Of a stretch of DNA of 64,000 bases, positions 26,595 to 35,428 are shown in pieces. Position 1 is the stretch's first letter, and each line of letters begins with the position of its first letter. The DNA is taken from contig NZ_CP090364.1 of assembly GCF_021432065.1 (NCBI RefSeq), forward strand, positions 62,001 to 126,000, written 5' to 3'. This stretch comes from Photobacterium sp. TLY01. Lineage in GTDB: Bacteria > Pseudomonadota > Gammaproteobacteria > Enterobacterales > Vibrionaceae. Both the position numbers and the translations under genes were made by a program. The notes beneath the pieces are model-generated. The model was not told where the DNA came from. It saw only the letters and a list, made by a program, of their open reading frames with translations, and ran no database searches.

Positions 26595-27741
26595 GATTGA
26601 GCAAAACCAACCCGCGTTTCTGCAATGGCGGCATGCGTTGCATCAGCATCCGGGGCTGGGCTTTGAAGAAGAATTCGCCGCCCGGTTTGTGGAGCAGAAA
26701 TTACGGGAATTTGGTTTTGATGCAGTGCACACCCAAATCGGCAAAACCGGTATTGTCGGGGTGCTGAAAGGTAACCGTGCGTCGGATCACATCATTGGTC
26801 TGCGCGCCGATATGGATGCTTTACCGATCCAGGAAGAAAATGATTTCGCCCACAGGTCAACTGTGGCTGGGAAAATGCACGCTTGTGGCCACGACGGCCA
26901 CACGGCAAGCTTGCTTGCAGCTGCCTGGCATCTGGCACAAACCCGGGATTTTTCCGGCACAGTCATCTTTATTTTCCAGCCTGCGGAAGAGGGCTTGGGC
27001 GGCGGTTTATCCATGATCCAGGATGGCTTGTTCGAGCGTTTTCCGTGCCGGCGCATTTACGCCTACCACAACATGCCGAATGTCGCCAAAGGCCATATTT
27101 TGATGCGTGAAGGCGCACTGATGGCCGGGTCGTTCTTTTTCGATATCCAGATTCAAAGCCAGGGCGGGCATGCGGCTTATCCCCACTTAGCCACGGATCC
27201 CGGGCTGATCATGAGCCATATTTACTTATCGGCCCAATCTATCGTGGCGCAGAACCTGCCGGCTGCCGAGTGTGGTGTGCTGACGTTCACCGACTCGCGC
27301 GCGGTCAGCAACAGCTACAATGTGATCCCTGACAGCGCGCAGATGAAAGGCTGTTTGCGCTTTTTTAATCAAGAGATTGGTCGTTTAATGCAGCAGCGGC
27401 TGGAGCAAATCTGCCAGCAAACGGCACAAATGTATAGCGGCAGCGCCACCATCACATTTCAAGAAACCTTCATTCCCTTGCTCAATGACCCACATGCCAC
27501 CGATATTGCCGCGCAAGCAGCTGCCCGGGTCGTGGGCAAGACCAATGTCACCACCGACGTTGACCCCGTCATGGGCAGTGAAGATTTTGCCTTTATGCTG
27601 GAAGAAGTACCGGGGTGTTATGTTGCGATTGGTGCCGGGGAATCTCAGAATTTGCACCATCATCAATACGATTTCGATGATGATCTTATCCCCATAGCCG
27701 CCAGCTTTTTCTGCGAGCTGGTGCAGGTTGAATTAAATTAA
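26578..27741 (+). CDS. M20-family amidohydrolase (hippurate hydrolase-like)
   Basis: A 387-residue M20D-type zinc amidohydrolase. Metal and catalytic residues: D in LRADMDALPIQEEN, C103/H105 in HACGHDGH, the pair E137/E138 in QPAEEGLGG, and the C-terminal MGSEDFAFMLEEVPG. Such enzymes remove acyl groups from N-acyl amino acids or similar amides. The start at 26578 follows GGGGGGAAAGTC and overlaps the previous gene by 17 bp; a longer frame at 26524 is unlikely. Last gene of the IclR-linked operon. Confidence 0.92.
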   Translation: MPVIHEIEQNQPAFLQWRHALHQHPGLGFEEEFAARFVEQKLREFGFDAVHTQIGKTGIVGVLKGNRASDHIIGLRADMDALPIQEENDFAHRSTVAGKMHACGHDGHTASLLAAAWHLAQTRDFSGTVIFIFQPAEEGLGGGLSMIQDGLFERFPCRRIYAYHNMPNVAKGHILMREGALMAGSFFFDIQIQSQGGHAAYPHLATDPGLIMSHIYLSAQSIVAQNLPAAECGVLTFTDSRAVSNSYNVIPDSAQMKGCLRFFNQEIGRLMQQRLEQICQQTAQMYSGSATITFQETFIPLLNDPHATDIAAQAAARVVGKTNVTTDVDPVMGSEDFAFMLEEVPGCYVAIGAGESQNLHHHQYDFDDDLIPIAASFFCELVQVELN

Positions 27742-27804
27742 CGGCACTAGGGTGATGTGATTTTTCGCAAATACATCAGGCCATCACGGCGCCCCCCGAT
27801 AGGA

Positions 27805-27830
27805 GTGGCACGAATACCGTGCCACTTGTT
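27805..27830 (+). terminator. Terminator of the IclR-linked operon
   Basis: GTGGCACG/CGTGCCAC with loop AATAC, then TTGTTT. It lies between the convergent M20 gene and the YgiW-type gene. Confidence 0.75.
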
Positions 27831-27881
27831 TCCCCGGTTCTGCTGTGAAAGCCGGGTTGTCTCAATGATTGGGTCGTCGGT

Positions 27882-28235
27882 TCACTGCCCAATCTGTACG
27901 CTATCTACATCGACTGTGGTGCCGTTGAGGTCTTTATCGACTTCGCCCATCAGGGTGACCTGGGTCTCCGGGCCGACTTGCTGATCGCCCCACAGGTGGT
28001 TGTCGATTTCGACAATCATTTCGCCTGTGCTGTCTTTAAAGCGGTAGTCCTCATCGCCGAGTGACGCGATGATATGGCCGGTCAGGGTGACGCGCGTGTC
28101 GTCTTTGGCCTGCATTGCCTGGGCAACGGTTGCGCTGGCGCCCTGGGTTTCGTTCGGTCCTGTGTAGCCGCCCTGAGCGGCGGTCGCGGTCAGGGGCAGG
28201 GCCAGCGTAGCGAATAAGAAGATTATTTTTTTCAT
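27882..28235 (-). CDS. YgiW/YdeI-family (BOF) OB-fold stress protein
   Basis: A 117-residue periplasmic protein with a signal peptide (MKKIIFLFATLALPLTATAAQ) and one OB-fold domain (TVAQAMQAKDDTRVTLTGHIIASLGDEDYRFKDSTGEMIVEIDNHLWGDQQVGPETQVTLMGEVDKD), the pattern of the bacterial OB-fold (BOF, YgiW/YdeI/VisP) family linked to stress tolerance. The start at 28235 follows GGAG and gives the signal peptide; the longer frame to 28316 would bury it. It stands alone. Confidence 0.92.
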   Translation of the reverse strand: MKKIIFLFATLALPLTATAAQGGYTGPNETQGASATVAQAMQAKDDTRVTLTGHIIASLGDEDYRFKDSTGEMIVEIDNHLWGDQQVGPETQVTLMGEVDKDLNGTTVDVDSVQIGQ

Positions 28236-28434
28236 GATTCGGTTCTCCGTTATCGGGCTCATGGGAGCAACGACAGTTTTCAGTATGACAGCTGAGTCAC
28301 GATTTGCTGCTGTCATTGTGCTGTCTGTGTCGCCAGAATAACGAAGAGAACGTGAAGTAAGCGTGAAATTTCCGTCAGAAATATATGAAAAGTAGCGATA
28401 AAGAATCTTTTTTTATCGCCAATTTTCTTTGCGA

Positions 28435-29007
28435 TCAGGTTCGCCGGGCCATGCCGTGCCACAACATATCAAACGCCGCCTGACGTGAGGCGGGATCGGC
28501 TGCCAGTGCCGGTTGCTCGGCAAACAGGCTGACGGTGGATAAAAACAGGCTGTGGCAGGTGTTGAGCATCAGGGCGCGCGGCCAGTCGGCCAGTTCCCCT
28601 TGCTGTTGCCCTTGTTCGATCAGCTGCGGCAGGAAAGGCAGAGCCTGACTGAGCATGGCATGTTGCTGGCTGAGCAGGTACTGCGGGTCGTTGGCCATCT
28701 GGCGCAGAAACTGAAATTGCTGCGGATGGCTTAACCCCCAGCTGATGGCGGCTTGCCAGATATGCTGCAATTGCGCCTGTACGCTCAGGCTGGTGTCCGG
28801 TGGTGTCAGGGCCGTTGCCATATCTGTTTTGATGCTCAGATACAGAGTTTCGACCAGCACCTGCTTGCTGGCAAAGTGATGGAACAGCGTGCCGTTGGCG
28901 ACGCCGGCGGCTTTGGCAATCTTGGCGGTGGCCGTGGCCTGAATACCCTGCTGGGTGAACAGGGTAAGGGCGGCATCTAACAATTGTTGCTTCTTATTCT
29001 GGCTCAT
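28435..29007 (-). CDS. TetR-family transcriptional regulator
   Basis: A 190-residue TetR-type repressor: the N-terminal helix-turn-helix is QQLLDAALTLFTQQGIQATATAKIAKAAGVANGTLFHHFASKQVLVETLY (residues about 8-57), followed by an all-helical ligand domain. It lies 55 bp downstream of the aldehyde dehydrogenase gene on the same strand, so it is probably co-transcribed and controls the operon through the palindrome at 30581-30602. The ligand may be an aldehyde or a toxic aromatic; unknown. Confidence 0.9.
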   Translation of the reverse strand: MSQNKKQQLLDAALTLFTQQGIQATATAKIAKAAGVANGTLFHHFASKQVLVETLYLSIKTDMATALTPPDTSLSVQAQLQHIWQAAISWGLSHPQQFQFLRQMANDPQYLLSQQHAMLSQALPFLPQLIEQGQQQGELADWPRALMLNTCHSLFLSTVSLFAEQPALAADPASRQAAFDMLWHGMARRT

Positions 29008-29062
29008 AGCTCGCTGTCAGTGGAGAAACTGGCTCATCGGGGTGAGCCAGCATAATACAGGT

Positions 29063-30505
29063 TTAGCGTAAGAAGAAAGCCATCATCAGCTTTTGCACTC
29101 TGGCCCGCCAGCCGGTGAAAGGCGGTACGGCCAGTTTGGCGGTATTGATACGGCCTTTGGTCAGCACGGTTTTGGCTTTGGAGAAGGTCAGAAAACCTTC
29201 CTTACCGTGATAATGGCCCATGCCTGAGGGTCCGATACCGCCGAAGGGCGCATCGTCGGCCGCGACATGGAACACCGAATCATTGATCGCCATGCCGCCG
29301 GCGTGAACATCAGCCTTCACGCGCGCTTGCAGGCTTTTGTCCTGCGTCATCAGGTACAAGGCCAGCGGACGGGGGCGCTGCTGGATATACTGGATGGCTT
29401 CGTCAATGTTGCTGTAGGTGATCACCGGCAGTAAGGGGCCGAAGATTTCTTCTTGCATCAGGGTCAGGCTGTCATTCGGGTTGACCAGCAAATGCGGCAC
29501 CATACGGTGCGCACCCGAGTCGATCGCATCCGGGTGGACGGCTTCAATCCGGGTATTCTTCTGCACAGCTTCTGCCAGCCACTGGCTCAGGCGGTCGAAC
29601 TGGCGCTGATTGACGACTGAGGTAAAGTCCTGGCTGTGCACGCCTTGCGGATACATTTGCGTAAATTGTTTCTTGAACTCGGCAATGAACGCATCTTCTT
29701 TGCCTTCCGGGACTAAAACGTAATCCGGTGCCACACAGATCTGACCTGCATTCAGGCACTTGCCGAAGATCATCCGTTCAACCGCCTGCGGCATATCGGC
29801 ATCCGGGGCGATCAGGGTTGGCGATTTACCGCCCAGCTCCAGCGTAACCGGGGTGAGATTGTCTGCCGCGGCGCGCATGACATGGCGGCCGACGGCGGTC
29901 GAGCCGGTAAACAGCAGGTGATCAAACGGTAGGGCAGTAAAAGCCGCTGCGATGTCGGCTTCCCCTTCGATTACAGCGACCTCAGTGTCATCGAAAATCG
30001 CTGCCAGCAGGGCGGTAATGACCTGGTTGGTTTGCGGGGTGAATTCACTCAGCTTAATCATGGCGCGGTTGCCGGCCGCCAGTGCAGGGATCAGCGGGCC
30101 GATACTCAGCATCACCGGGAAATTCCAGGGCACCACGATCCCGACCACACCGACCGGCTGGTAAATGACTTCCACTTTGGCCGGCATCAAGAGCAGACCG
30201 GCGTGACGGCGCGATGGCCGCATCCATTTTTTCAGGCGTTTGATGGTGTAGTTGATTTGCTGAACACAGGGCAGGATGTCGCTCAGCAGGGTATCCTGAT
30301 GGCTGCGGTGGCCGAAGTCGGCAGACAGGGCGTCACACAGGGCGTCTTTGTTCTCCAGCAAGGCGGCTTTGAGCTGTTTGAGTTTACTAATCCGGCTGGC
30401 ATAGTCCGGCATAGTCTGCGCCAGATACTCGTTCCTTTGTGCATGGAACAGTCGCTGCATCGTGAAAATCTGCTGGTTGTCTTGGGTCGCAGTGGCAAAA
30501 GTCAT
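29063..30505 (-). CDS. Coniferyl-aldehyde-dehydrogenase-like ALDH
   Basis: A 480-residue NAD(P)-dependent aldehyde dehydrogenase of the class 3 / coniferyl aldehyde type (VVPWNFPVMLSIGPLIPALAAGNRAMIKLSE near residue 120). The catalytic glutamate is in LELGGKSP and the catalytic cysteine in NAGQICVAPDYVLVP. The C-terminal hydrophobic basic tail (WRARVQKLMMAFFLR) may anchor it to the membrane, as in class 3 fatty aldehyde dehydrogenases. It leads a two-gene operon with tetR and has a TetR palindrome 76 bp upstream. Substrate likely a medium/long or aromatic aldehyde. Confidence 0.9.
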   Translation of the reverse strand: MTFATATQDNQQIFTMQRLFHAQRNEYLAQTMPDYASRISKLKQLKAALLENKDALCDALSADFGHRSHQDTLLSDILPCVQQINYTIKRLKKWMRPSRRHAGLLLMPAKVEVIYQPVGVVGIVVPWNFPVMLSIGPLIPALAAGNRAMIKLSEFTPQTNQVITALLAAIFDDTEVAVIEGEADIAAAFTALPFDHLLFTGSTAVGRHVMRAAADNLTPVTLELGGKSPTLIAPDADMPQAVERMIFGKCLNAGQICVAPDYVLVPEGKEDAFIAEFKKQFTQMYPQGVHSQDFTSVVNQRQFDRLSQWLAEAVQKNTRIEAVHPDAIDSGAHRMVPHLLVNPNDSLTLMQEEIFGPLLPVITYSNIDEAIQYIQQRPRPLALYLMTQDKSLQARVKADVHAGGMAINDSVFHVAADDAPFGGIGPSGMGHYHGKEGFLTFSKAKTVLTKGRINTAKLAVPPFTGWRARVQKLMMAFFLR

Positions 30506-30580
30506 CCCTATCTCCTGTTTGACAGAGTGAACCGCATGCGCGCGGTTAAGGTCTCAGAGAATGCCAGCCGGTTTGTCCGT

Positions 30581-30602
30581 AAACCGACTGACCAGTCGGT
30601 TT
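30581..30602. promoter_or_regulatory. TetR-type operator upstream of the ALDH-tetR operon
   Basis: AAACCGACTG and CAGTCGGTTT form perfect 10-bp arms around AC. The GACTG-AC-CAGTC core resembles operators of many TetR repressors. It lies in the 183-bp region shared with the minus-strand DTW gene terminus, in front of the ALDH start. Confidence 0.75.
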
Positions 30603-30688
30603 AATATAGGTCGACTGAGTGTTGTGCGCAAGAAATCGGCAAACTTAAATCCCGTTCTGTGAAGTGCAGCCCGTGAGACGCAGCGCGA

Positions 30689-31321
30689 TTATGGTGCTGT
30701 CTGGCGACGCGGATGCCCACTTTTTTCTGCCGGGTAAGCGGCCAGAAAGGCGTCGAAATACTGCTGTAACGCTTTGGCATCCTGATGCTCTCCCAGCAAC
30801 TCCAGCAGGGCGATACCGGTTTCACAGGTACACAGATGACCCGTCTGCTGATTGCGACGCAAGGTGTAAGCGGAGTCGCGAACCAGACTCAGGCTGAGCC
30901 GGGGCAGCTTGGCCAGCCACGGGCTTTTGCGCACCATCTTGCGGGCTTCCTGCCAGGTGGCGTCGAGCAGAATGAATAAAGGGGTTTTGCCTGCCTCGTG
31001 CGCAAAGGGCGTCGGGGGATGGGGGTCATCGGCCGGAAACAGCAGCCAGGGCTGGATCTGGTCATCGGCTATCAGCGTCAGCAGCGCCTCGGGCGGCTCA
31101 GTGCGAGACCAGAGCACGCGCTGGCAATGCGGCAGGGTTCTGGCCATCAGGGCGCCGGTATTGGTGCTTTTGCCAAATTCCTTGCTGTGGGTCAGCAGCA
31201 CAAAGATCGCCTGAGCGTGCAGGCGAACCTCGGCATGGCAGATACAATGATGCACAAAGCCGCAATTCGGGCAGGAAGCTGCAGTGGCGGTGCGGGTTTG
31301 CTGCGGGTTCTCATCGCTCAT
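30689..31321 (-). CDS. tapT: DTW-domain protein, tRNA-uridine aminocarboxypropyltransferase-like
   Basis: A 210-residue DTW-domain protein. N-terminal cysteines CPNCGFVHHCICH (C17, C20, C27, C29 region) may bind metal; the DTW motif appears as LLDATWQEARKMVRKSPWL; YTLRRNQQTGHLCTCETGIALLELL is the conserved C-terminal block. E. coli TapT (YfiP) makes acp3U47 in tRNAs with S-adenosylmethionine. The motif is D-A-T-W rather than D-T-W, a variant seen in the family. Convergent gene order elsewhere gives no more information; assignment to TapT is by homology from memory. Confidence 0.8.
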   Translation of the reverse strand: MSDENPQQTRTATAASCPNCGFVHHCICHAEVRLHAQAIFVLLTHSKEFGKSTNTGALMARTLPHCQRVLWSRTEPPEALLTLIADDQIQPWLLFPADDPHPPTPFAHEAGKTPLFILLDATWQEARKMVRKSPWLAKLPRLSLSLVRDSAYTLRRNQQTGHLCTCETGIALLELLGEHQDAKALQQYFDAFLAAYPAEKSGHPRRQTAP

Positions 31322-31407
31322 GGTTGTTATCGCTTATGGTATGCTTGAATCAGTTCGCTCAGATGTTACTGCGCTGGCACCACAAAATCACGACAACAGG
31401 ATGCACT

Positions 31408-31866
31408 ATGGCTTATTGGTTATTCAAAACGGAACCCGATACTTTCTCGATTGATACGCTCAAGCAAATGAATGTGGCTTGCTGGGAAGGGGTGCGTAAC
31501 TATCAGGCGCGTAATATGATGCGTGATGAGGTTAAAGTGGGTGACCAGGTCTTTATTTATCACTCCTCGTGCAAAGATATTGGGGTGGTGGGGATCGCCA
31601 AAGTGGTGCGCGAGGCCTATCCGGATCATTTTCAGTTTGATCCCGACAGCCCGTATTTCGACCCGAAATCCGATCCCGCCAATCCGCGCTGGGTGATGGT
31701 CGATATTGAATATGTGCGCCATCTGCGCCTGGTCACGCTCAAACGCATCAAAGCCAATGATGCGCTGCATGAGATGCCGCTGGTGCAGCGCGGCAACCGC
31801 CTCAGCATTATGCCGGTCACGGAACAGCAGTGGCAGGAAGTGCTGCGAATGACAGGGCAGTTTTAA
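31408..31866 (+). CDS. EVE-domain protein
   Basis: A 152-residue single-domain EVE (PUA-like) protein: MAYWLFKTEPDTFSIDTL, WEGVRNYQARNMMRDEVKVGDQVFIYHSSC and VVGIAKVVREAYPD are diagnostic. EVE domains bind modified bases in DNA or RNA; this stand-alone form is a common conserved housekeeping protein. The ATG at 31408 is supported by the family start MAYWL; 28 extra residues in the longer frame at 31324 have no homology sense. Divergent from the DTW gene across 86 bp. Confidence 0.93.
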   Translation: MAYWLFKTEPDTFSIDTLKQMNVACWEGVRNYQARNMMRDEVKVGDQVFIYHSSCKDIGVVGIAKVVREAYPDHFQFDPDSPYFDPKSDPANPRWVMVDIEYVRHLRLVTLKRIKANDALHEMPLVQRGNRLSIMPVTEQQWQEVLRMTGQF

Positions 31867-31897
31867 CGCCCTGGGGTTGTGGTTGATGGTTTGAATA

Positions 31898-32012
31898 TTC
31901 CCTCCCCTTGGCAAGGGGAGGGTGAGGGTGGGGTTCGAGCGGCGAGCACGGATTTGGTGTCTGTGCTCAGTAACCCCCGCCTGGCTTCCCCCTTAAAAAA
32001 GGAAGCAGGGAA
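31898..32012. repeat. GC-rich palindromic repeat between EVE gene and yigL
   Basis: Between two convergent genes is a multi-armed palindromic element: CCCTCCCCTTG/CAAGGGGAGGG (31900-31922), GGGGTT (31930-31935) with AACCCC (31972-31977), GAGCAC/GTGCTC inside it, GCTTCC/GGAAGC (31984-32006), and an outer TTCCCT/AGGGAA. The G-run/C-run pattern with 'GGGTGAGGGTGGGGTT' resembles a dispersed intergenic repeat that I recall from marine gammaproteobacteria. It probably also terminates both genes. Confidence 0.65.
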
Positions 32013-32018
32013 AGTGGC

Positions 32019-32816
32019 TTACAGCAGATGCTCGGCCAGATAATGCGCCACGGCTTCGTCGGCACAGGAGCCAATCACGCCGTTGTCCGGCAGGGCGGCC
32101 ATCACTTTGTGGTGAGCGGTGCCCATGACCAGACCTTTGCCGGCCATGCTCAGCATTTCCACATCATTCATACCGTCCCCGAAGGCGATGCAGTCTGTCA
32201 GTGCATAGCCTTTCGCTTCGGCAACTGCTGCCAGAGCATGACCTTTCGATACACCAACATCCATGACTTCCAGACACCAGGGGGTGGAAAAGGCGATACT
32301 GGCACGCTCGCCAAATACGGCGCGGAATTTGTCTTCCAGCACGACCAGCTTGTCGTGATCCTTATCATCACGGGTAAAGAAAACCTTCGCCACGCCATCC
32401 AGCGGCGGGTTGTTCACGTCGAACAGTTTATAGGTAAAGGTTTCGTGGAAATCACGCAGATACGCATCTTCGATATTGAGCAGCCAGTCATCATGGCGGT
32501 AAATGTGGATCCGTAAGTCCGGCTCGTCTTTGGTGAGTTCCATCAAGCCCAGAATGACGTCAGGCTGTACGTCCTGCTGGAACAGGACTTCGCCCTGACA
32601 GGTGTGCACCCGGGCACCGTTCGAGGTGATCATGAAAGCCGGAATGCCCAGTTGCTCACGCATTTCGGCCACATCGACATGGTGGCGGCCGGTTGCGAAG
32701 ACAAAATCTTTGCCCTGCTGGTGCAGTTGCTGGAGGACCTCTTTGGTGAAAGGGGCTATTTTATGGTCTGGTGTCAGCAGGGTACCGTCAAGATCAGAAG
32801 CAACAATTTTATACAT
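32019..32816 (-). CDS. yigL: HAD-family Cof-type phosphatase YigL
   Basis: A 265-residue HAD-IIB hydrolase. Motif I is VASDLDGTLL (Asp8/Asp10), motif II ITSNG, motif III lysine in VSKGHAL and motif IV FGDGMNDVEML. YigL dephosphorylates sugar phosphates and pyridoxal phosphate in E. coli, helping to relieve sugar-phosphate stress. It follows pldB on the same strand, the pldB-yigL order of E. coli. Confidence 0.93.
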   Translation of the reverse strand: MYKIVASDLDGTLLTPDHKIAPFTKEVLQQLHQQGKDFVFATGRHHVDVAEMREQLGIPAFMITSNGARVHTCQGEVLFQQDVQPDVILGLMELTKDEPDLRIHIYRHDDWLLNIEDAYLRDFHETFTYKLFDVNNPPLDGVAKVFFTRDDKDHDKLVVLEDKFRAVFGERASIAFSTPWCLEVMDVGVSKGHALAAVAEAKGYALTDCIAFGDGMNDVEMLSMAGKGLVMGTAHHKVMAALPDNGVIGSCADEAVAHYLAEHLL

Positions 32817-32958
32817 GGCACGTCTCTTTCTTTGTGTGGCTGCCCTTGTTCGGTCAGCCGGGTGATTTACCTACACAGGCAGTGTAAACCAGATTGGAGT
32901 CAAGAAAAGAGGCTAATCTGCGACCCCGGTTTTTTCCGCTATTCCAGTCAGTGCTGGT

Positions 32959-34023
32959 TCAGCCTGGCTGGCTGTTGGCGACCAGCGGGGTCTCGGCTGC
33001 CGCCGGCTTGCTGAAGCGGGCGAAGTGCGCCAGCAGAGCCGTGACCGCCTCAACTCGCTGCGAGTCCTGCTCGAACAGCACTTCATGGCGGGCGCCTTTG
33101 ATCACTTTCACCTGGCACTGACCGCCGGCCTGTTTGATCTGCTGGCAAAACAGGTTCTGGGCCCGGTTGTCGACGATGGTGTCTTGTTCATTTTGCAGCA
33201 GCAGGATCGGGCAGCGGATCTGACCGGCCAGAGCGACCGACTGGCGGGCCGCGCTCAAGGCCTGCCAGACCCAGCGGGAGCTGGGGCCGCCGAGCTTTAA
33301 CTCAGGGTGATCTTCATATAACTGGCGAAACCACTCATAGCGGCACTGGCTCTGGCACAAGGGGTTATCGGCAAAAGGTTTGGGATAATAAGGCGCCTGA
33401 CCTGGCGCATAGCCGGGCTGACGCTGGAGCTGCTCGGCCACTCTGGCCAGCGGTGAGGCAATGGGTTTCATCCAGTGGCTGACTTTGATGCCGTGCATCG
33501 GGGCGCTCAGCACGGCGGCCGCAATCTCATCCGGATACTGGGCCAGATACAGACTGGTCACTGTACCGCCCATCGAATGGCCGAGCATCAAGAGTTGCTG
33601 GTAACCGGCGGGTTTGATGATGGTCTCGACAAAGGTATGGAGATCACTGACGTAATCGGCAAATTCTTCCACATGGCCGAGCTGGCTGTCCGGGGTTAAG
33701 CGGCCGGAACAGCCCTGGCCTCTGTGATCCAGGGCATACACATCGTAGCCCTGACGGGTCAGCTCCCAGCACAGTTCCTGATATTTATGGAAGGTTTCAA
33801 CCCGGCCGTTCACCAGCACGATGGCTCTGTCTGCGCTGAACCCGGTCAGGCTCATCCAGGCAATGGGTACGCCTCCGACACCGGCGAACTGACTTTGCCG
33901 GCGCTGGGCCCAGCACTCGGCGACCGGTCCGGCCATGGTGGCCGCAAAATCGGGTTCCATGCTGATCGCCCCGGCCGGGAGGGAAAATGAAAATCCTTGA
34001 GTCATGGGAAGCTTGTCCAACAT
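32959..34023 (-). CDS. pldB: Lysophospholipase L2
   Basis: A 354-residue alpha/beta hydrolase. The nucleophile motif is LGHSMGG, preceded by YDVYALDHRGQGCSGRLTPDSQLGHVEEFADYVSDL; the catalytic Asp and His are expected in LLQNEQDTIVDN and KGARHEVLFE. Family PldB is inner-membrane-associated and cleaves lysophospholipids. The start is uncertain: ATG 34023 or ATG 34005 (MTQGFSF), neither with a strong ribosome site. Downstream yigL supports the name. Confidence 0.9.
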   Translation of the reverse strand: MLDKLPMTQGFSFSLPAGAISMEPDFAATMAGPVAECWAQRRQSQFAGVGGVPIAWMSLTGFSADRAIVLVNGRVETFHKYQELCWELTRQGYDVYALDHRGQGCSGRLTPDSQLGHVEEFADYVSDLHTFVETIIKPAGYQQLLMLGHSMGGTVTSLYLAQYPDEIAAAVLSAPMHGIKVSHWMKPIASPLARVAEQLQRQPGYAPGQAPYYPKPFADNPLCQSQCRYEWFRQLYEDHPELKLGGPSSRWVWQALSAARQSVALAGQIRCPILLLQNEQDTIVDNRAQNLFCQQIKQAGGQCQVKVIKGARHEVLFEQDSQRVEAVTALLAHFARFSKPAAAETPLVANSQPG

Positions 34024-34171
34024 TTGTCCGCTCTTTGTGGCGAGATAAAGGAATTAGTAATATGTTCCAGTATAACGTAAAGTATTGATGGTTTTGGATA
34101 CGGCATAAAATCTGCTGCCATTCTATTATTGTTATTGTCTTCCACCGGACAGGATCATTCATTTCCCCAAT

Positions 34172-35392
34172 ATGTACGCCTATGTTGCTCGTCAACCTAT
34201 CCTGAATCGCCAGCAGAGAACCGTTGGTTACGAACTGCTGTTTCGTGATGGGGAGCACAATGCCTTTCCTGACATTGAAGCCAATACGGCCACCAGCCGT
34301 TTGCTGGTGGAAAACTACATGGCAGTCGGTGATGATCTGGCCACCGCAAGTCAGCGCACATTTATCAATTTCCCTTATGACAGCCTGGTGAAATTACTGC
34401 CGTTATTGCTGCCGCGGCATAAGGTGGTGATAGAAGTACTGGAAACCTGTCCCCCGGATGACGAGCTGTTTGCCGCCATACGCCATCTGTACAAACAAGG
34501 TTATACCATCGCGCTGGATGACTTTGATTTGCATCCTGCCTGGCAGCGTTTCATGCCTTATGTGCATGTGATCAAGCTCGATTTTATCAAACTGGGTTGT
34601 CAGCGTGCCTGCGACTTCGTTGCCCGGCATGAGAACCGCCGCCTGAAGTTTCTGGCCGAAAAAGTAGAAACCCGGGAAGAGTTTGAAGCGGCCCGGGCTG
34701 CCGGTTTTCATTTGTTTCAGGGCTATTATTTCAGTAAGCCTGAGCTGCTGAAAAACCGTCAGGTGACCCCGGAAACCCTGACCACCCTGAGGCTGCTGCG
34801 GGAAATCAGTCGCACCCCGGTCGATTTTCCCCGTGTCGAGCGTATTATTTCCAGCGACGTGTCTCTGTCGTATCTTCTGTTGCGCTATGTCAATTCCGCC
34901 GCGCACCGAACCTTATCGCCGATCGGTAACTTCAAGCAGGCGCTGGTGTATCTGGGGGAGGAGAAAATTAAGCTGTTTGTCTCTGTGGTGGCCGCGGCGC
35001 ATGCCTCGATCCGCAAACCGCGCGAGCTGTATATTCTGTCGCTGCAGCGGGCACGGATGTGCGAAGAGCTGGCCAGGGGAAGCGGTATTGCCCTCAACAG
35101 TGATCAGGCGTTTCTGGCCGGGATATTTTCGCTGCTCGATGCTCTGCTCGATAAGCCGCTGCCGAAATTGCTGGAGCTGCTGCCGCTGTCAGAGGAGGTA
35201 CACAATGCCTTATTACTGCGGCAAGGGCCGCTGGGCGATGTGCTCAATCTGCTCGATGCCTATGACAATGCTGACTGGGAAAATACCGCCCGGTATTGCC
35301 AGCGGCTGGGGATGAGTGAAGTTCAGGTTGCCAATGTGTATCATCAGACGCTGCGCTGGCTGGCCAGCTATCAGATCCCGTATCAGAAATAA
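34172..35392 (+). CDS. EAL-HDOD protein (YuxH/CdgJ type)
   Basis: A 406-residue protein with an N-terminal EAL-like domain (residues 1 to about 195) and a C-terminal HDOD domain (about 200-400). The EAL signatures are degenerate: EAL is YELLFRD, the metal-binding motif is IALDDFDLHP, the KID-type lysine is KLDFIKL, and AEGVE is AEKVET. HDOD core SLSYLLLRYVNSAAHRTLSPIGNFKQALVYLGEEKIK. The order equals Vibrio CdgJ, which affects motility and biofilm. Catalysis of cyclic-di-GMP is doubtful by motif; it may act as a sensor. Confidence 0.88.
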   Translation: MYAYVARQPILNRQQRTVGYELLFRDGEHNAFPDIEANTATSRLLVENYMAVGDDLATASQRTFINFPYDSLVKLLPLLLPRHKVVIEVLETCPPDDELFAAIRHLYKQGYTIALDDFDLHPAWQRFMPYVHVIKLDFIKLGCQRACDFVARHENRRLKFLAEKVETREEFEAARAAGFHLFQGYYFSKPELLKNRQVTPETLTTLRLLREISRTPVDFPRVERIISSDVSLSYLLLRYVNSAAHRTLSPIGNFKQALVYLGEEKIKLFVSVVAAAHASIRKPRELYILSLQRARMCEELARGSGIALNSDQAFLAGIFSLLDALLDKPLPKLLELLPLSEEVHNALLLRQGPLGDVLNLLDAYDNADWENTARYCQRLGMSEVQVANVYHQTLRWLASYQIPYQK

Positions 35393-35428
35393 GCGGGGCA
35401 ACCCGGCAGCGGGAAAAGAGGAAAAACA

